In this document: piece after piece, positions 33,488-42,539 of the stretch | Layout: each line of letters starts with the position of its first letter | Position numbering within the stretch: the first letter of the stretch is position 1 | Source of the DNA: DATAUD01 sp035511075 | GTDB lineage: Bacteria; Verrucomicrobiota; Verrucomicrobiia; Limisphaerales; Palsa-1400 | Length of the DNA: 64,000 nucleotides | Assembly: GCA_035511075.1 (NCBI GenBank) | Contig: DATKFW010000152.1 | Span: 1-64,000, forward strand | Reading direction: 5' to 3' | The notes under the pieces: model-generated | What the model saw: the letters and a program-made list of their open reading frames with translations, nothing else | Database searches by the model: none | Told to the model about the DNA's origin: nothing | Made by a program: the position numbers and the translations under genes

Positions 33488-34270
33488 ATGGCAGGCTTGC
33501 AAGAATCGATTCGCGCTGAAACCGGTCTTATCCCGATCCATGAACGATCGGACGGCGATTACTTTTTTGTCGGATTTCCCCGTTCCGGGCATCATTGGAC
33601 TCAATACCTGATCGCCTATATTGCCCTGGGCCTCCGGCCCGACATCGCCACCGATGACCTCGTGCAGCACGCCGTTCCGGACATTTACGACAGCAAATGG
33701 TATCGCCGATTCCGTGAACCGATGTTTTTCAAGTCGCATGAGTTACCCCAGTTGGATTACCGGAACGTGGTTTACCTGGTCCGCGACGGGCGCGACGCGA
33801 TCGTTTCGTATTATCATTATCAGCGCACGGTTGGCGTCGCCGAACCCGTTTATTTCAACCCATTCAGTCCAGTGTTCAGCGCGGCCCCGGTGTTTTGGGA
33901 GGACCATGTGGCCGCCTGGCTGGACAATCCTTACGGCGCCCGAATGATCATCGTAAAATACGAGGATTTACTCTCCGATCCTCTTTCCCAGGTCCGGCGC
34001 ATGTGCGACTTTTTCGGCCTTGACCGCTCGGACGATCTGCTGAAAACCGCAGTTGACGCCTGTTCGTTCGCCCAACTCCAGGCCAAGGAAAAACGCAAGG
34101 AAATGGTTAAAACCCAGTGGCCGGAGAAGAGCTACTTTCGCCGCGGCCAACGCGGATCGTTCAAGGACGAGCTCCCGCCCGACATCCTGGAGGAATTCGA
34201 GCGGCGCGCCGGTCCCGTACTCGACCGGCTCGGGTACCCTCGGGCTGTCTCGACTTCCCCGGCGACTTAG
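33488..34270 (+). CDS. PAPS-dependent sulfotransferase
   Basis: 260 residues. Transfers sulfate from PAPS to a hydroxyl. The 5'-phosphate loop is FFVGFPRSGHHWTQYLIAYI; the 3'-phosphate motif is VYLVRDGRDAIVSYYHY with the Arg and Ser in place; a catalytic-type His is in FFKSHELPQ; the C-terminal RRGQRGSFKDEL loop closes the cofactor. Sulfotransferase_1/3 family. No transmembrane segment, so cytoplasmic. Sits between fliW-csrA and the giant glycosyltransferase; sulfation of a flagellar or surface glycan is plausible but not shown. Confidence 0.9.
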   Translation: MAGLQESIRAETGLIPIHERSDGDYFFVGFPRSGHHWTQYLIAYIALGLRPDIATDDLVQHAVPDIYDSKWYRRFREPMFFKSHELPQLDYRNVVYLVRDGRDAIVSYYHYQRTVGVAEPVYFNPFSPVFSAAPVFWEDHVAAWLDNPYGARMIIVKYEDLLSDPLSQVRRMCDFFGLDRSDDLLKTAVDACSFAQLQAKEKRKEMVKTQWPEKSYFRRGQRGSFKDELPPDILEEFERRAGPVLDRLGYPRAVSTSPAT

Positions 34271-34393
34271 ACGCCGGTATCCCGGAGCTTCCCACCCCCT
34301 GAGCCCAAAACTCCAGGGCAATTTTTGCCCGGTCATCCGTCAGTCTCGTTTGCAACTCGTTGCAATACAACGGCACCGTATTGATCGCTCGCG

Positions 34394-34409
34394 TGGCATC
34401 CTCATTGCT
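34394..34409 (+). promoter_or_regulatory. Sigma-54 promoter of the giant glycosyltransferase
   Basis: TGGCAT-CCTCA-TTGCT: GG at 34395-34396, 10 bases, GC at 34407-34408. Transcription would begin near 34420, 24 bases before the ATG at 34444. The same layout occurs before fliW and flgB. Confidence 0.8.
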
Positions 34410-34443
34410 AACCACAGAATGTTGCACTGGAGCCAAGCATTTT

Positions 34444-37400
34444 ATGCCTGATATCGTAACGATTGACACGCCAGCCTGGAACCCGGTCGTCCGCCTCGTA
34501 ACTCCGTCGTTTAGACCGGCGAATCGGGCCCCGACAACCTTCGACCTCCTCGGCCAGCTCGCCGGTCGCCCGATCGCCAACCACATCCACCATGTCACGA
34601 TTGTCGGCCCCGGGTGTTTTCAATATCGGGACATTGTTGTACGTCTGTCTCCGTATTTAAGGGGCATTACGCTCATCGAATCGGATTCCGCCGAATTCGA
34701 CCGCGTGCGGGCCAAAACCGCGGGCAACCCTCTCCTGACACTGCTTCCGTCCGTGCCGGATTCGTTGCCCGAAACCGATCTCCTGGTGCTCGGCGACGCG
34801 ACCTCCATGAATCAAGTTTTGATCAGTTTGCCCCCCGAATTCAGGCGTAAGACCAAGTTGATTTGCGCTGGCGAGAATCCTGACGCCGCAGACGCCCTCA
34901 ACACCGATTTCGTCAAACTGGCTCCCGAATCAGGCGCTAGCCTGTCCGGTCCCGCTCTTTACGTCAATGCCGACTGGCATCCTCTGGCAATGGAGCCTGC
35001 GCCCTCCGGCTATACTTCAAGTACCATTGCCGCTGCTGACACCCCGGCGACCGCCGCCCCGCCGCGAATCTCCGTTCTTGTCTCCACTTATAATTCCGAG
35101 AAATACCTGCGGGCTTGTCTCTCCGACCTTGAAGCGCAGACCATTGCGAGCCAGCTTGAAATCATCGTTATTGACAGCGGTTCCCAGCAGAACGAACGCG
35201 CTATCGTCGAGGATTTCCAAACCCGGCATTCAAATATCCTGTATGTGCGGACGGAACGGGAGCCTCTCTACACGGCCTGGAATCGCGGCGTCCAAATGGC
35301 AACGGGCAAATACATCACCAACGCCAACAGCGACGATTCCCACCGCTGCGACGCGCTCGAACTGCTGGCCGCGGCCCTCGACGCCAATCCGGCGGCCGAC
35401 CTGGCCTACGGAGATTACTATAATTCCTCGGTGGCGAACGACCTGTTTTCCGCGCCGCACATCATGCGGCGCGTCGTCCATCCGCCTTACCACCCGGCCA
35501 CACTAATGTTTTATTGCGTGACGGGCTGCCATCCGATGTGGCGGCGCGGCGTCTTTTTCAAGATTGGCGTGTTCGACACGCAGTACACGGCACCCGGCGA
35601 TTACGAATTCCTCCTGCGCATGGCGCAAGCCGGATTGCGCGCGGTCCGTGTGCCGGAATTCCTCAGTCTTTTTTACCAGAATCCCAAAGGTCTTAGCTAT
35701 AATTCCGCTGTCCGCTCGCGCTATGAATGGGATTTGATCCACGCCAAGTACCGGGACCAGATGCCAATCGAACGGCTCTTTGCCGTCAATCCGAACCACC
35801 CGGAATCCGCGGCCCTGGGATGGATCGCTCTCGGCAATTTTGCCATGAATTACAGGGCGCCGTGGTTCGATAATTTCTCGCAGGAGATCGATTTCGCAAT
35901 CATTTGTTACGAGCGCGCTCTCGCCCGCGCGCCCCGCCAGGCCGCCGCATTGCACAATCTGGCCGTCGCCCGCATTCTCAAAGGTCAGTTTGACCGAACG
36001 GAACCCCTTCTGCGCGCCATGCCGCCCCCGCAGATCGATCGCCTGATTAGCGACTTGAAATCGGGCAATTTGAAGATCGTCCAGGTAAATGTCCGGCCCG
36101 CCGTCGAACCGCTGGACTATTACTCCCCCGGACGGCCTGACAAAGCCCTGGGCGCCGCTCCACAGGTGGCGCCCCCGAAACCAGCCCCCTCGGCCGCCCC
36201 GGCTCCCGGCTGCACCGTTCGCTGGGTCGCACCTTTCCTCTCCCCCGGCGAATACTCGCGCGACAGCATCAACTCGGTCCTGGGCTTGGCCCCGTTCCTT
36301 CCGGCTTTCGGAACCCTCGATCACACTGAGGCCTTTTCCGTAGGATACGAACTCGAGTTGCCCGCCTCAGTCAAGGAAGCCATGCTTGCCACACGCGCCA
36401 AATTCAATTTCATGGGCGGCGGCATTGCGGTTGCCACAAGCGTTCCGAATTCTTTCTTTACGCCCGGCGACGGGCTTTACAACATCGGCCGCACCGCGAT
36501 TGAAGCCGATTCCGTTCCTGGCGATTGGGTCACTGTTTGCAACCAAATGCGCGAGATATGGGTCCCTGGCAACTTTGCCCTGGAAATTTTCGCTCGCAGC
36601 GGTGTGGAACGGTCCAAACTGCGGGTCGTCCCCACCAGCGTGGATACAACCGCCTTCTCCCCGGACGCCACAGTCCCCGCGGGTTTGCCCGGGCGCGCAT
36701 CCTGGAATTTTCTCTTTTGTGACGATTGGTCTGAACGCTCCGGCTGGGACGTCCTCCTGAACGCCTACTTCCGGGAATTCTCCGATCGCGACGATGTCTG
36801 CCTTTTCATCGGATCGCGACTTCCTGGAAAAACTTGCGCGGAATCGGCGGACAAAATCCGGCAACAGACTCTACAGGTGGCGGCCGCCATCGGATCGACC
36901 GCGCGCTTTGAGGTTCTCGGGTTTCCCGACTCTGATTTGCCTCGCGTCTTGCAGGCATGCGACTGCGTCGTGCTGCCCGCGCGGGGCGAGGGGTGGGGAC
37001 GAAACCATCTTCAAACCATGCTGATGGAAAAACTGGTGATCACCACCGGTTGGGGCGCGCACATGGATTTCTGCACAGAGGACCGCAGTCGTCTGATTGA
37101 TTTCAAACTGGTCGAAATTGAACCATCGGAGTCTGATTTTCTCCCGTTGCGAGGGTTAAAATGGGCGGCCCCATCAGAGGAGCATCTTCGCGCGCTCCTG
37201 CGCGATGTTCAAATCAATCCGGCCGCCGCCCGCGCACGCGGGCGCGGTCACCGCGCGGCGCTCGCCGCAGCCTTTGACCGCGTCCAGGTGGGCAGGCGGA
37301 CCGCGACGTGCCTAAGCGAAATCGAGCAGAAATTAAACACCGCCTCCTGCGATCCGTGCGCGCCGCGTATTGTAATGGTGGAACCAGAGGACCCTGCCAA

Positions 37401-40400
37401 ACCTGTCGCCGACCTGCAGATCACCTGGGAAGGTACGTTTCTTGACTACGGCAGCCTCTCGCACGTCAATCGCGAATTGACTGCGTCCCTGGCGAAGGAC
37501 AATCACATTCAAATCGCCAGGGTCAGCCAGCGGAATCACTCGGCGCCGCCGGAATTGAAAAACCTGGCCCGCAGCATCCGGACCGAAGCGCCGCGCCAGG
37601 CCAGTGTCACCGTGCGCCACGCCTGGCCGCCGATTTGGCAACGGCCCGCCGCCGGCGCCTGGGTGCTTATCCAACCCTGGGAATTCGGAGTCATCCCCGC
37701 CGATTGGGTCGCCAATCTTTCCCAGGTCGATGAAGTCTGGGCGCCTTCGGACTATGTCCGCCGGGTTTATGTCGATTCCGGCGTCCATCCTTCCAAGGTG
37801 AAAATCGTGCCCAATGGGATTGATCCGGCCAAATTCCAGCCCGGCCTCCAACCCTGGCCGCTTGCCACGGAAAAGAAATTCAAATTCCTGTTCGTTGGCG
37901 GAACGATTCGCCGCAAAGGTCCCGACCTGCTGCTGGCAGCTTATCTGGAGTCCTTTACCGCCGCGGACGACGTGTGCCTTGTGATCAAGGACTTTGGCGG
38001 CAAATCGGTTTACGAGGGCCAGACTTTGGAAAAGGACATCGCCGCCGCCCGCGCAAATCCAAACGCGCCACACATCCTTTATTTGACTGACGAATTGCCA
38101 CCGGAAGCGATGCCCCGGCTTTATGCAGCCTGCCAGTGTCTGGTCCATCCCTATCGCGGCGAAGGCTTCGGCCTGCCCGTCCTCGAAGCGATGGCCTGCG
38201 GATTGCCGGTCGTCGTCACCGCTGGCGGCGCCACCGATGATTTTGCAACCGACGGCTACGCCTACCGGCTCCCCGCCTTGCGCAAACAAATCTGCGATAA
38301 AGTCGGAGCGTTGAAACTGCACCGCAAGGGCTGGTGGCTCGAACCCGCCCCGGGGCCTTTGGCGGAGCGCCTTCGCTGGATTTTCGCGCATCCCGATGAA
38401 GCGCGGAATTTGGGGTGCGCCGCGAGCGATTACGTCCGCCGCGAGTGGACGTGGGAACGCGCCGCGCGCATCGCCAGCCATCGACTGCGCGATTTGGCCG
38501 TCCGCAAAAAGGCCGAAGTTACCTCGCTGGCAGCCCGCCGCGCCCGCAAAGCCGGTCCCATCACACTTCCCGCCGCCGCCAGGATCGGCGATCTGGCTCC
38601 CGCCCGACAATTCCTGGCAAAGAAAGACCTTGCAGCCGCGTGGAATGCGACGAGTGCCGCTATTCAATCCCGTCCCTATCACCCCGAGGGATTTTTGCTG
38701 CTCGCTGAAATCGCCAAAGCCGCCGGCGATGGCCCCGCCGCGCGTCGCATGGCCCAGCACGCCAGGAATCTCGCGCCCAAATGGAATGCACCCGGACAAT
38801 TTCTCAAAGGCAAAATTAATGCCTCGGGCCCGGCTTCGCAGGAAGTAAGCCGGAAATTTGAATTCGACCTCGATACCCAGCGGCCTCCCCGCCTTTCCGT
38901 CTGCCTTATTGTCAGGAACGAGGAGGAATTTCTCGGCCGCTGCCTTGCCTCCGTGCGCGACGTTGCCTCGCAAATCATCGTCGTGGATACCGGTTCCACC
39001 GACCGGACGATTGAGATCGCCAAGGAATACGGCGCGGAGGTCCATCACTTCGCCTGGTGCGACGATTTCAGCGCCGCCAGGAACGCAGCGCTTGAGCACG
39101 TCACCGGCGATTGGGTCCTGTCGCTCGACGCCGACGAGGAGCTGCTCGTCGAGCATCACGAAACTCTCCGACGCGAAATGCGATGCGCCGCCTCCCTGGC
39201 GTACCGCATTCCTATTATTAACGTCGGTCGCGAGCAGGAAGGTTGCAGTTACGTGCCGCGCCTCTTCCGAAACGCGCCCGGATTGTTTTTCGTCGGCCGC
39301 GTTCACGAACAGGTCTTCAGCAGCGTCCAAGTCCGGTGCCAGCAATGGGGACTCAAGAATGCGCTGGGCCAGACCACGCTGCTCCATCACGGCTACACCA
39401 CCGAAGTGGTCTCCAACCGCAACAAGATCGAGCGCAACCTGCGCCTGCTTCAACTCGCCATCGAGGAATTGCCAAACGAGCCAAACCTCCTCATGAACTA
39501 CGGCCTTGAATTGGTCCGCTCGGGCCGGCTTCAAAACGGGCTGGAACAATATCTTGAAGCGCTGCGCTGCCTCAGCGCGCTTCCGCCGTCGGAGGTCACT
39601 CCCGAATTGCGCGAGACTCTTCTCACGCAATTGACCGCGCATTTAATGGCCGCCAGATGTTTTGAGGACATCGTGAGGATCTTGCAGTTGCCCATCGCCA
39701 AAGCCGCCGGCCTCACGGCCTCCCAGCACTTCAGCCTCGGGCTTGCCCACATGGAATTGAAGCAACCGGCCCTGGCGGCGGAGCAGATGCGCTACTGCCT
39801 GGCCAGACGCGGCCAAGCTACGTTGTCCCCAGTCAATAAGGAAATCCTCAAAGCCGGCCCGAATCACTGCCTTGCTTTATGTTTGAGCGAAATGAAACAG
39901 CACGACGCCGCCCGCCAGGCATTTGAAGCCGCCCTGGCCGACGATCCCTTGTCGCGCCCGGTGCGATTCGACGTGGCCCGGTTCCACGCCGGGCAAGGCA
40001 CGGCCATCTACGCCTTGAAGCTCCTCAATCAGCTTGTCTCGGAGAATCCCACCGACGCCAGGGTCTGGGAATTTGGCGGACAGATCGCCCTCGACCGGCC
40101 GGAGTGCCTGGACCTAGCCCGCAAATGGACCGCCGAAGCAGTCAAGAATCACCCGCAAAACGAGGCCATTGTCCTTCAGCGGGCCGAGGCGTTGATGCTC
40201 AGCCAGGACATCGAAAACGCCGTTCCATTATGGCGCCGCGCGCAATCCACAGCCTCCCCACGCCGTAGCGCGGCCGTCATCCTGTGCGAAGTGCTTCTGG
40301 GCGACCGTCAATATCAATTTTCTGGCGACCAGGAAGTGGCGATCAGCCGGGAAGCGGTGCATTGGTACCAGCAGTGGCTCCGGGTCGGCGCGCATTTATT

Positions 40401-40506
40401 GCTCCACCGCCTGCACGAGCGCATCGAGCAAATCCGCCTCGTATTGCCCAGCTTCGCGAAGAATTGGGAAGCCGCCGATCGCCTGGCCCGCCCCGCAGCA
40501 GCGTAA
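34444..40506 (+). CDS. Giant multidomain glycosyltransferase with TPR repeats
   Basis: 2,020 residues from ATG 34444. Order: unknown N-domain (1-200); GT2 domain A (about 206-420; RISVLVSTYNSEKYLRACL, metal site in NANSDDSHR); a short TPR-like stretch and Pro/Ala linker (about 450-590); GT4 domain A (about 590-960; VVLPARGEGWGRN); GT4 domain B (about 975-1350; FVGGTIRRKGPD, then RGEGFGLPVLEAMACG with the E-x7-E signature); GT2 domain B (about 1480-1650; LSVCLIVRNEEEF, SLDADEEL); TPR repeats to the end. Four catalytic domains plus protein-binding repeats suggest assembly of a short glycan on a protein. Sigma-54 promoter, fliW-csrA upstream and flagellin downstream point to flagellin as acceptor (inference). 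No signal or membrane segment. Confidence 0.88.
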   Translation: MPDIVTIDTPAWNPVVRLVTPSFRPANRAPTTFDLLGQLAGRPIANHIHHVTIVGPGCFQYRDIVVRLSPYLRGITLIESDSAEFDRVRAKTAGNPLLTLLPSVPDSLPETDLLVLGDATSMNQVLISLPPEFRRKTKLICAGENPDAADALNTDFVKLAPESGASLSGPALYVNADWHPLAMEPAPSGYTSSTIAAADTPATAAPPRISVLVSTYNSEKYLRACLSDLEAQTIASQLEIIVIDSGSQQNERAIVEDFQTRHSNILYVRTEREPLYTAWNRGVQMATGKYITNANSDDSHRCDALELLAAALDANPAADLAYGDYYNSSVANDLFSAPHIMRRVVHPPYHPATLMFYCVTGCHPMWRRGVFFKIGVFDTQYTAPGDYEFLLRMAQAGLRAVRVPEFLSLFYQNPKGLSYNSAVRSRYEWDLIHAKYRDQMPIERLFAVNPNHPESAALGWIALGNFAMNYRAPWFDNFSQEIDFAIICYERALARAPRQAAALHNLAVARILKGQFDRTEPLLRAMPPPQIDRLISDLKSGNLKIVQVNVRPAVEPLDYYSPGRPDKALGAAPQVAPPKPAPSAAPAPGCTVRWVAPFLSPGEYSRDSINSVLGLAPFLPAFGTLDHTEAFSVGYELELPASVKEAMLATRAKFNFMGGGIAVATSVPNSFFTPGDGLYNIGRTAIEADSVPGDWVTVCNQMREIWVPGNFALEIFARSGVERSKLRVVPTSVDTTAFSPDATVPAGLPGRASWNFLFCDDWSERSGWDVLLNAYFREFSDRDDVCLFIGSRLPGKTCAESADKIRQQTLQVAAAIGSTARFEVLGFPDSDLPRVLQACDCVVLPARGEGWGRNHLQTMLMEKLVITTGWGAHMDFCTEDRSRLIDFKLVEIEPSESDFLPLRGLKWAAPSEEHLRALLRDVQINPAAARARGRGHRAALAAAFDRVQVGRRTATCLSEIEQKLNTASCDPCAPRIVMVEPEDPAKPVADLQITWEGTFLDYGSLSHVNRELTASLAKDNHIQIARVSQRNHSAPPELKNLARSIRTEAPRQASVTVRHAWPPIWQRPAAGAWVLIQPWEFGVIPADWVANLSQVDEVWAPSDYVRRVYVDSGVHPSKVKIVPNGIDPAKFQPGLQPWPLATEKKFKFLFVGGTIRRKGPDLLLAAYLESFTAADDVCLVIKDFGGKSVYEGQTLEKDIAAARANPNAPHILYLTDELPPEAMPRLYAACQCLVHPYRGEGFGLPVLEAMACGLPVVVTAGGATDDFATDGYAYRLPALRKQICDKVGALKLHRKGWWLEPAPGPLAERLRWIFAHPDEARNLGCAASDYVRREWTWERAARIASHRLRDLAVRKKAEVTSLAARRARKAGPITLPAAARIGDLAPARQFLAKKDLAAAWNATSAAIQSRPYHPEGFLLLAEIAKAAGDGPAARRMAQHARNLAPKWNAPGQFLKGKINASGPASQEVSRKFEFDLDTQRPPRLSVCLIVRNEEEFLGRCLASVRDVASQIIVVDTGSTDRTIEIAKEYGAEVHHFAWCDDFSAARNAALEHVTGDWVLSLDADEELLVEHHETLRREMRCAASLAYRIPIINVGREQEGCSYVPRLFRNAPGLFFVGRVHEQVFSSVQVRCQQWGLKNALGQTTLLHHGYTTEVVSNRNKIERNLRLLQLAIEELPNEPNLLMNYGLELVRSGRLQNGLEQYLEALRCLSALPPSEVTPELRETLLTQLTAHLMAARCFEDIVRILQLPIAKAAGLTASQHFSLGLAHMELKQPALAAEQMRYCLARRGQATLSPVNKEILKAGPNHCLALCLSEMKQHDAARQAFEAALADDPLSRPVRFDVARFHAGQGTAIYALKLLNQLVSENPTDARVWEFGGQIALDRPECLDLARKWTAEAVKNHPQNEAIVLQRAEALMLSQDIENAVPLWRRAQSTASPRRSAAVILCEVLLGDRQYQFSGDQEVAISREAVHWYQQWLRVGAHLLLHRLHERIEQIRLVLPSFAKNWEAADRLARPAAA

Positions 40507-40531
40507 TTCACCGCGTCCGCAGAGCGTCGCG

Positions 40532-41221
40532 TCAGGCAGCCTTGCAAAGACGCGCCGTCGAGGTTGACAGATGCCCCCAGCGATCCGGCGCGGCCAGGCT
40601 CAATCCCGCCCGGTCAATGCTTCCTGCCGGTTCAGGCAACGAGGCGCCGTTCAACGACTGGCTCTTCTCGTAGTCCGAACGCAACAAGCCATACATGGCC
40701 GCGTCAACGAAGCGATCGTGAAGCCATTGGATCCCGCGGACGATGCCTTCAAGCTTGAAATCCAGACGTTCGGCAATGGCGCGGCTGCGGGTGTTCTCCG
40801 TGGCGCACTCGATGGTGATGCGATTGAATCCCCACGCCGCAAAGCCATGGGCGATCATCGCCCGGCAACACTCTGTCATGATTCCCCGGCCTTGATGCCC
40901 CTCATCCAGCCAATAGCACATCGGCGTCCAGTGGTTAGCGCAATCGACATTCAGAAAGCTGACCATTCCGCAAAATCGTCCTTTGAACCAAATGCCGGTA
41001 TGACACGCCCGTTTGTTCGCATAAAGGTGCTGCCAAGAGGTTACGGCTCTTTCGACTGCAGCCGGCGTATTCAGGTGATCCACCCAGGGATGCCAGCGCC
41101 GCAAATGCTCGCGGTTGCCCTCAAAGAGTTTGAACAGTTCTCCGCTGTGCTGAAGGTCAATCAGCCGCAACTCCGTCTCGTCATTGACAGTGCGGCAGAA
41201 CGTGTCTTTCGTGAGGATCAT
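40532..41221 (-). CDS. GNAT-family N-acetyltransferase, RimJ/RimL type
   Basis: 229 residues from ATG 41221. Acetyl-CoA site HQGRGIMTECCRAMIAHGFA (Q/R-x-x-G-x-G/I) preceded by YWLDEGHQG; the RimL-type C-terminal strand is ITIECATENTRSRAIAERLDF, KLEGIVRG. Residues after about 190 form an unconserved tail. Transfers acetyl to an amino group of a protein or amino sugar; target unknown. Located between the giant glycosyltransferase and flagellin, so acetylation of an amino sugar in the same glycan is possible, as is a ribosomal target. Confidence 0.88.
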   Translation of the reverse strand: MILTKDTFCRTVNDETELRLIDLQHSGELFKLFEGNREHLRRWHPWVDHLNTPAAVERAVTSWQHLYANKRACHTGIWFKGRFCGMVSFLNVDCANHWTPMCYWLDEGHQGRGIMTECCRAMIAHGFAAWGFNRITIECATENTRSRAIAERLDFKLEGIVRGIQWLHDRFVDAAMYGLLRSDYEKSQSLNGASLPEPAGSIDRAGLSLAAPDRWGHLSTSTARLCKAA

Positions 41222-41434
41222 CTTCCAACGCTTTTATCGGATCAATTTGGCGGGACTTTAGGAAAAAAATGCGCCTTGCAGTGCCCAGCGGCGTTGGCGT
41301 CGACCCGGTCCTTCTGCCTTCGCGCAATGGCTGTCGCCGTTTGGTTTGAAATGCCTTCACAGCCGTAAGCAGTTGAAGGGAAATAGAATGTGGAAGAATC
41401 TATTGCGGTTTGACCGACGCCTCAAACTCCCGCT

Positions 41435-41461
41435 TAAGTCTTTCGTGGAACCAACCGATGA
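41435..41461 (+). promoter_or_regulatory. Sigma-28-like promoter candidate before flagellin
   Basis: TAAGTCTT (41435-41442), 11 bases, ACCGATGA (41454-41461), against TAAAGTTT-N11-GCCGATAA: 5 of 8 and 6 of 8 matches with exact spacing. It would give a leader of about 145 bases. A pair of overlapping inverted repeats (GTTGTC-GT-GACAAC at 41466-41479) follows. The rest of 41222-41613 holds no gene. Confidence 0.45.
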
Positions 41462-41551
41462 TTGGGTTGTCGTGACAACACGACGATGGCGATTGGCAGC
41501 CACAAAGAGCCAATAGGGAAACCGGTGGATGCCCATATATAAAATTCACCA

Positions 41552-41569
41552 CATGGCATGGATGCCGTG
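41552..41569 (+). promoter_or_regulatory. CsrA-site hairpin 1 in the flagellin leader
   Basis: CATGGCA-TGGA-TGCCGTG: a 7-bp stem (one G-U) with GGA in a four-base loop. Around it the text CATGGATG matches the core of the CsrA target ACAnGGAnGU. It lies 45 bases before the flagellin start. Confidence 0.6.
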
Positions 41570-41592
41570 AAGTAGAACTCCCCGCAAGGGGT

Positions 41593-41609
41593 GACTCAAG
41601 GAAAGAGTT
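41593..41609 (+). promoter_or_regulatory. CsrA-site hairpin 2 over the flagellin ribosome binding site
   Basis: GACTC-AAGGAAA-GAGTT: a 5-bp stem including one G-U pair, with the Shine-Dalgarno AAGGA inside the 7-base loop, 5 bases before ATG 41614. CsrA bound here would block ribosomes. A CCCC-GCAA-GGGG hairpin (41580-41591) separates it from hairpin 1. Confidence 0.6.
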
Positions 41610-41613
41610 AGTT

Positions 41614-42429
41614 ATGGTAATTAATACAAACATCGCGGCGCTCACCAGCGCCAACAACCTCAATAATTCAACCAGCATGCTGAACCAGGCGCTCGCGGAG
41701 CTGTCCTCAGGTTCGCAGCTCGTGTCCGCTTCTGATAACCCCGCCGACTTGGCGGAGTCCATCAGTTTGAACGCGCAAATCAACCAGGTCGGCGCGGCCA
41801 ACGACAACGTCAGCAACTCCAATTCGTTTGCCCAAACACAGGATGGCTATCTGCAACAAGTCGGCTCGGCGCTGCAGCAGATGTCTCAATTGGCGGTTCA
41901 AGCCCAGGACGGCACCCAATCCACCACGCAACTCGCCGACGATCAAAAGGAGTTCGCGGCACTGGCCAGCTTCATTTCCAACGCGGCCACCCAGAACTTC
42001 AACGGCGTGAGTCTCTTCAGCGGCTCGTCCATGACTGTGACCAGCAATGGCACCGGCGGCACCTTCACCCTGTCAGGCGTCAGCCTGTCGGCGTCGGTTT
42101 ATTCCAATCTCGCCAACACTGGAGACAACAACATCTCCACCACCACCGGCGCAGCGACGGCCTTGACCAACGTCACGGCTGCAATTACCCAGTTAGGCAC
42201 GGACCGTGCCACTGTGGGCGCCAACGAGCTGAGCTTGAATTACACCGGCCAGGAACTGCAGGTTTTGCAGACCAACCTGTCCGCCGCCAACAGCACGATC
42301 GCGGACGTGAATGTGGCCACGGAAAGCACCGCCTACGCCAAATATCAGATCCTCGTGCAGTCAGGCACGTCGATGTTGGCCCAGGCCAATCAAGACCCGC
42401 AATTGGCGCTCAAACTCCTCGGTGATTAA
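41614..42429 (+). CDS. fliC: Flagellin
   Basis: Filament subunit, 271 residues, short. The N-terminal D0/D1 helix is VINTNIAALTSANNLNNSTS, then LSSGSQLVSASDNPADLAES (the usual LSSGxRINSAxDDAAGLAI zone). The C-terminal D1/D0 ends AKYQILVQSGTSMLAQANQD with a LALKLLGD tail. The exposed middle (about 140-190) is small and very rich in Ser, Thr, Gly and Asn, offering many O-glycosylation positions. Conserved outer regions point to normal filament packing. Preceded by a leader with CsrA-like hairpins and followed by a strong terminator, so it is a single-gene unit. Confidence 0.95.
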   Translation: MVINTNIAALTSANNLNNSTSMLNQALAELSSGSQLVSASDNPADLAESISLNAQINQVGAANDNVSNSNSFAQTQDGYLQQVGSALQQMSQLAVQAQDGTQSTTQLADDQKEFAALASFISNAATQNFNGVSLFSGSSMTVTSNGTGGTFTLSGVSLSASVYSNLANTGDNNISTTTGAATALTNVTAAITQLGTDRATVGANELSLNYTGQELQVLQTNLSAANSTIADVNVATESTAYAKYQILVQSGTSMLAQANQDPQLALKLLGD

Positions 42430-42456
42430 TCAGCGCCGCCAATAATTCGGTAACAT

Positions 42457-42484
42457 ACTCGGGCGGCGCTTACGCCGCCCGAGT
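42457..42484 (+). terminator. Strong terminator hairpin after flagellin
   Basis: Perfect 12-bp stem ACTCGGGCGGCG / CGCCGCCCGAGT with a CTTA loop (42469-42472), followed by a weak T-stretch (TCTTTG). It starts 27 bases after the flagellin stop. Confidence 0.8.
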
Positions 42485-42539
42485 AACGTCTTTGCGGACA
42501 ATGAAAATTTGGTTGAAAAATTAAAGAAAAAACAGACTT

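Noticed and set aside
37333..39642. 769-codon minus-strand frame within the giant glycosyltransferase
   Set aside because: Antisense shadow of high-GC coding DNA; no domain, while the plus strand has clear GT domains throughout.
41555..41566. GGCATGGATGCC as a sigma-54 site before flagellin
   Set aside because: GG and GC are 7 bases apart instead of 10; it fits a GGA-loop hairpin better.
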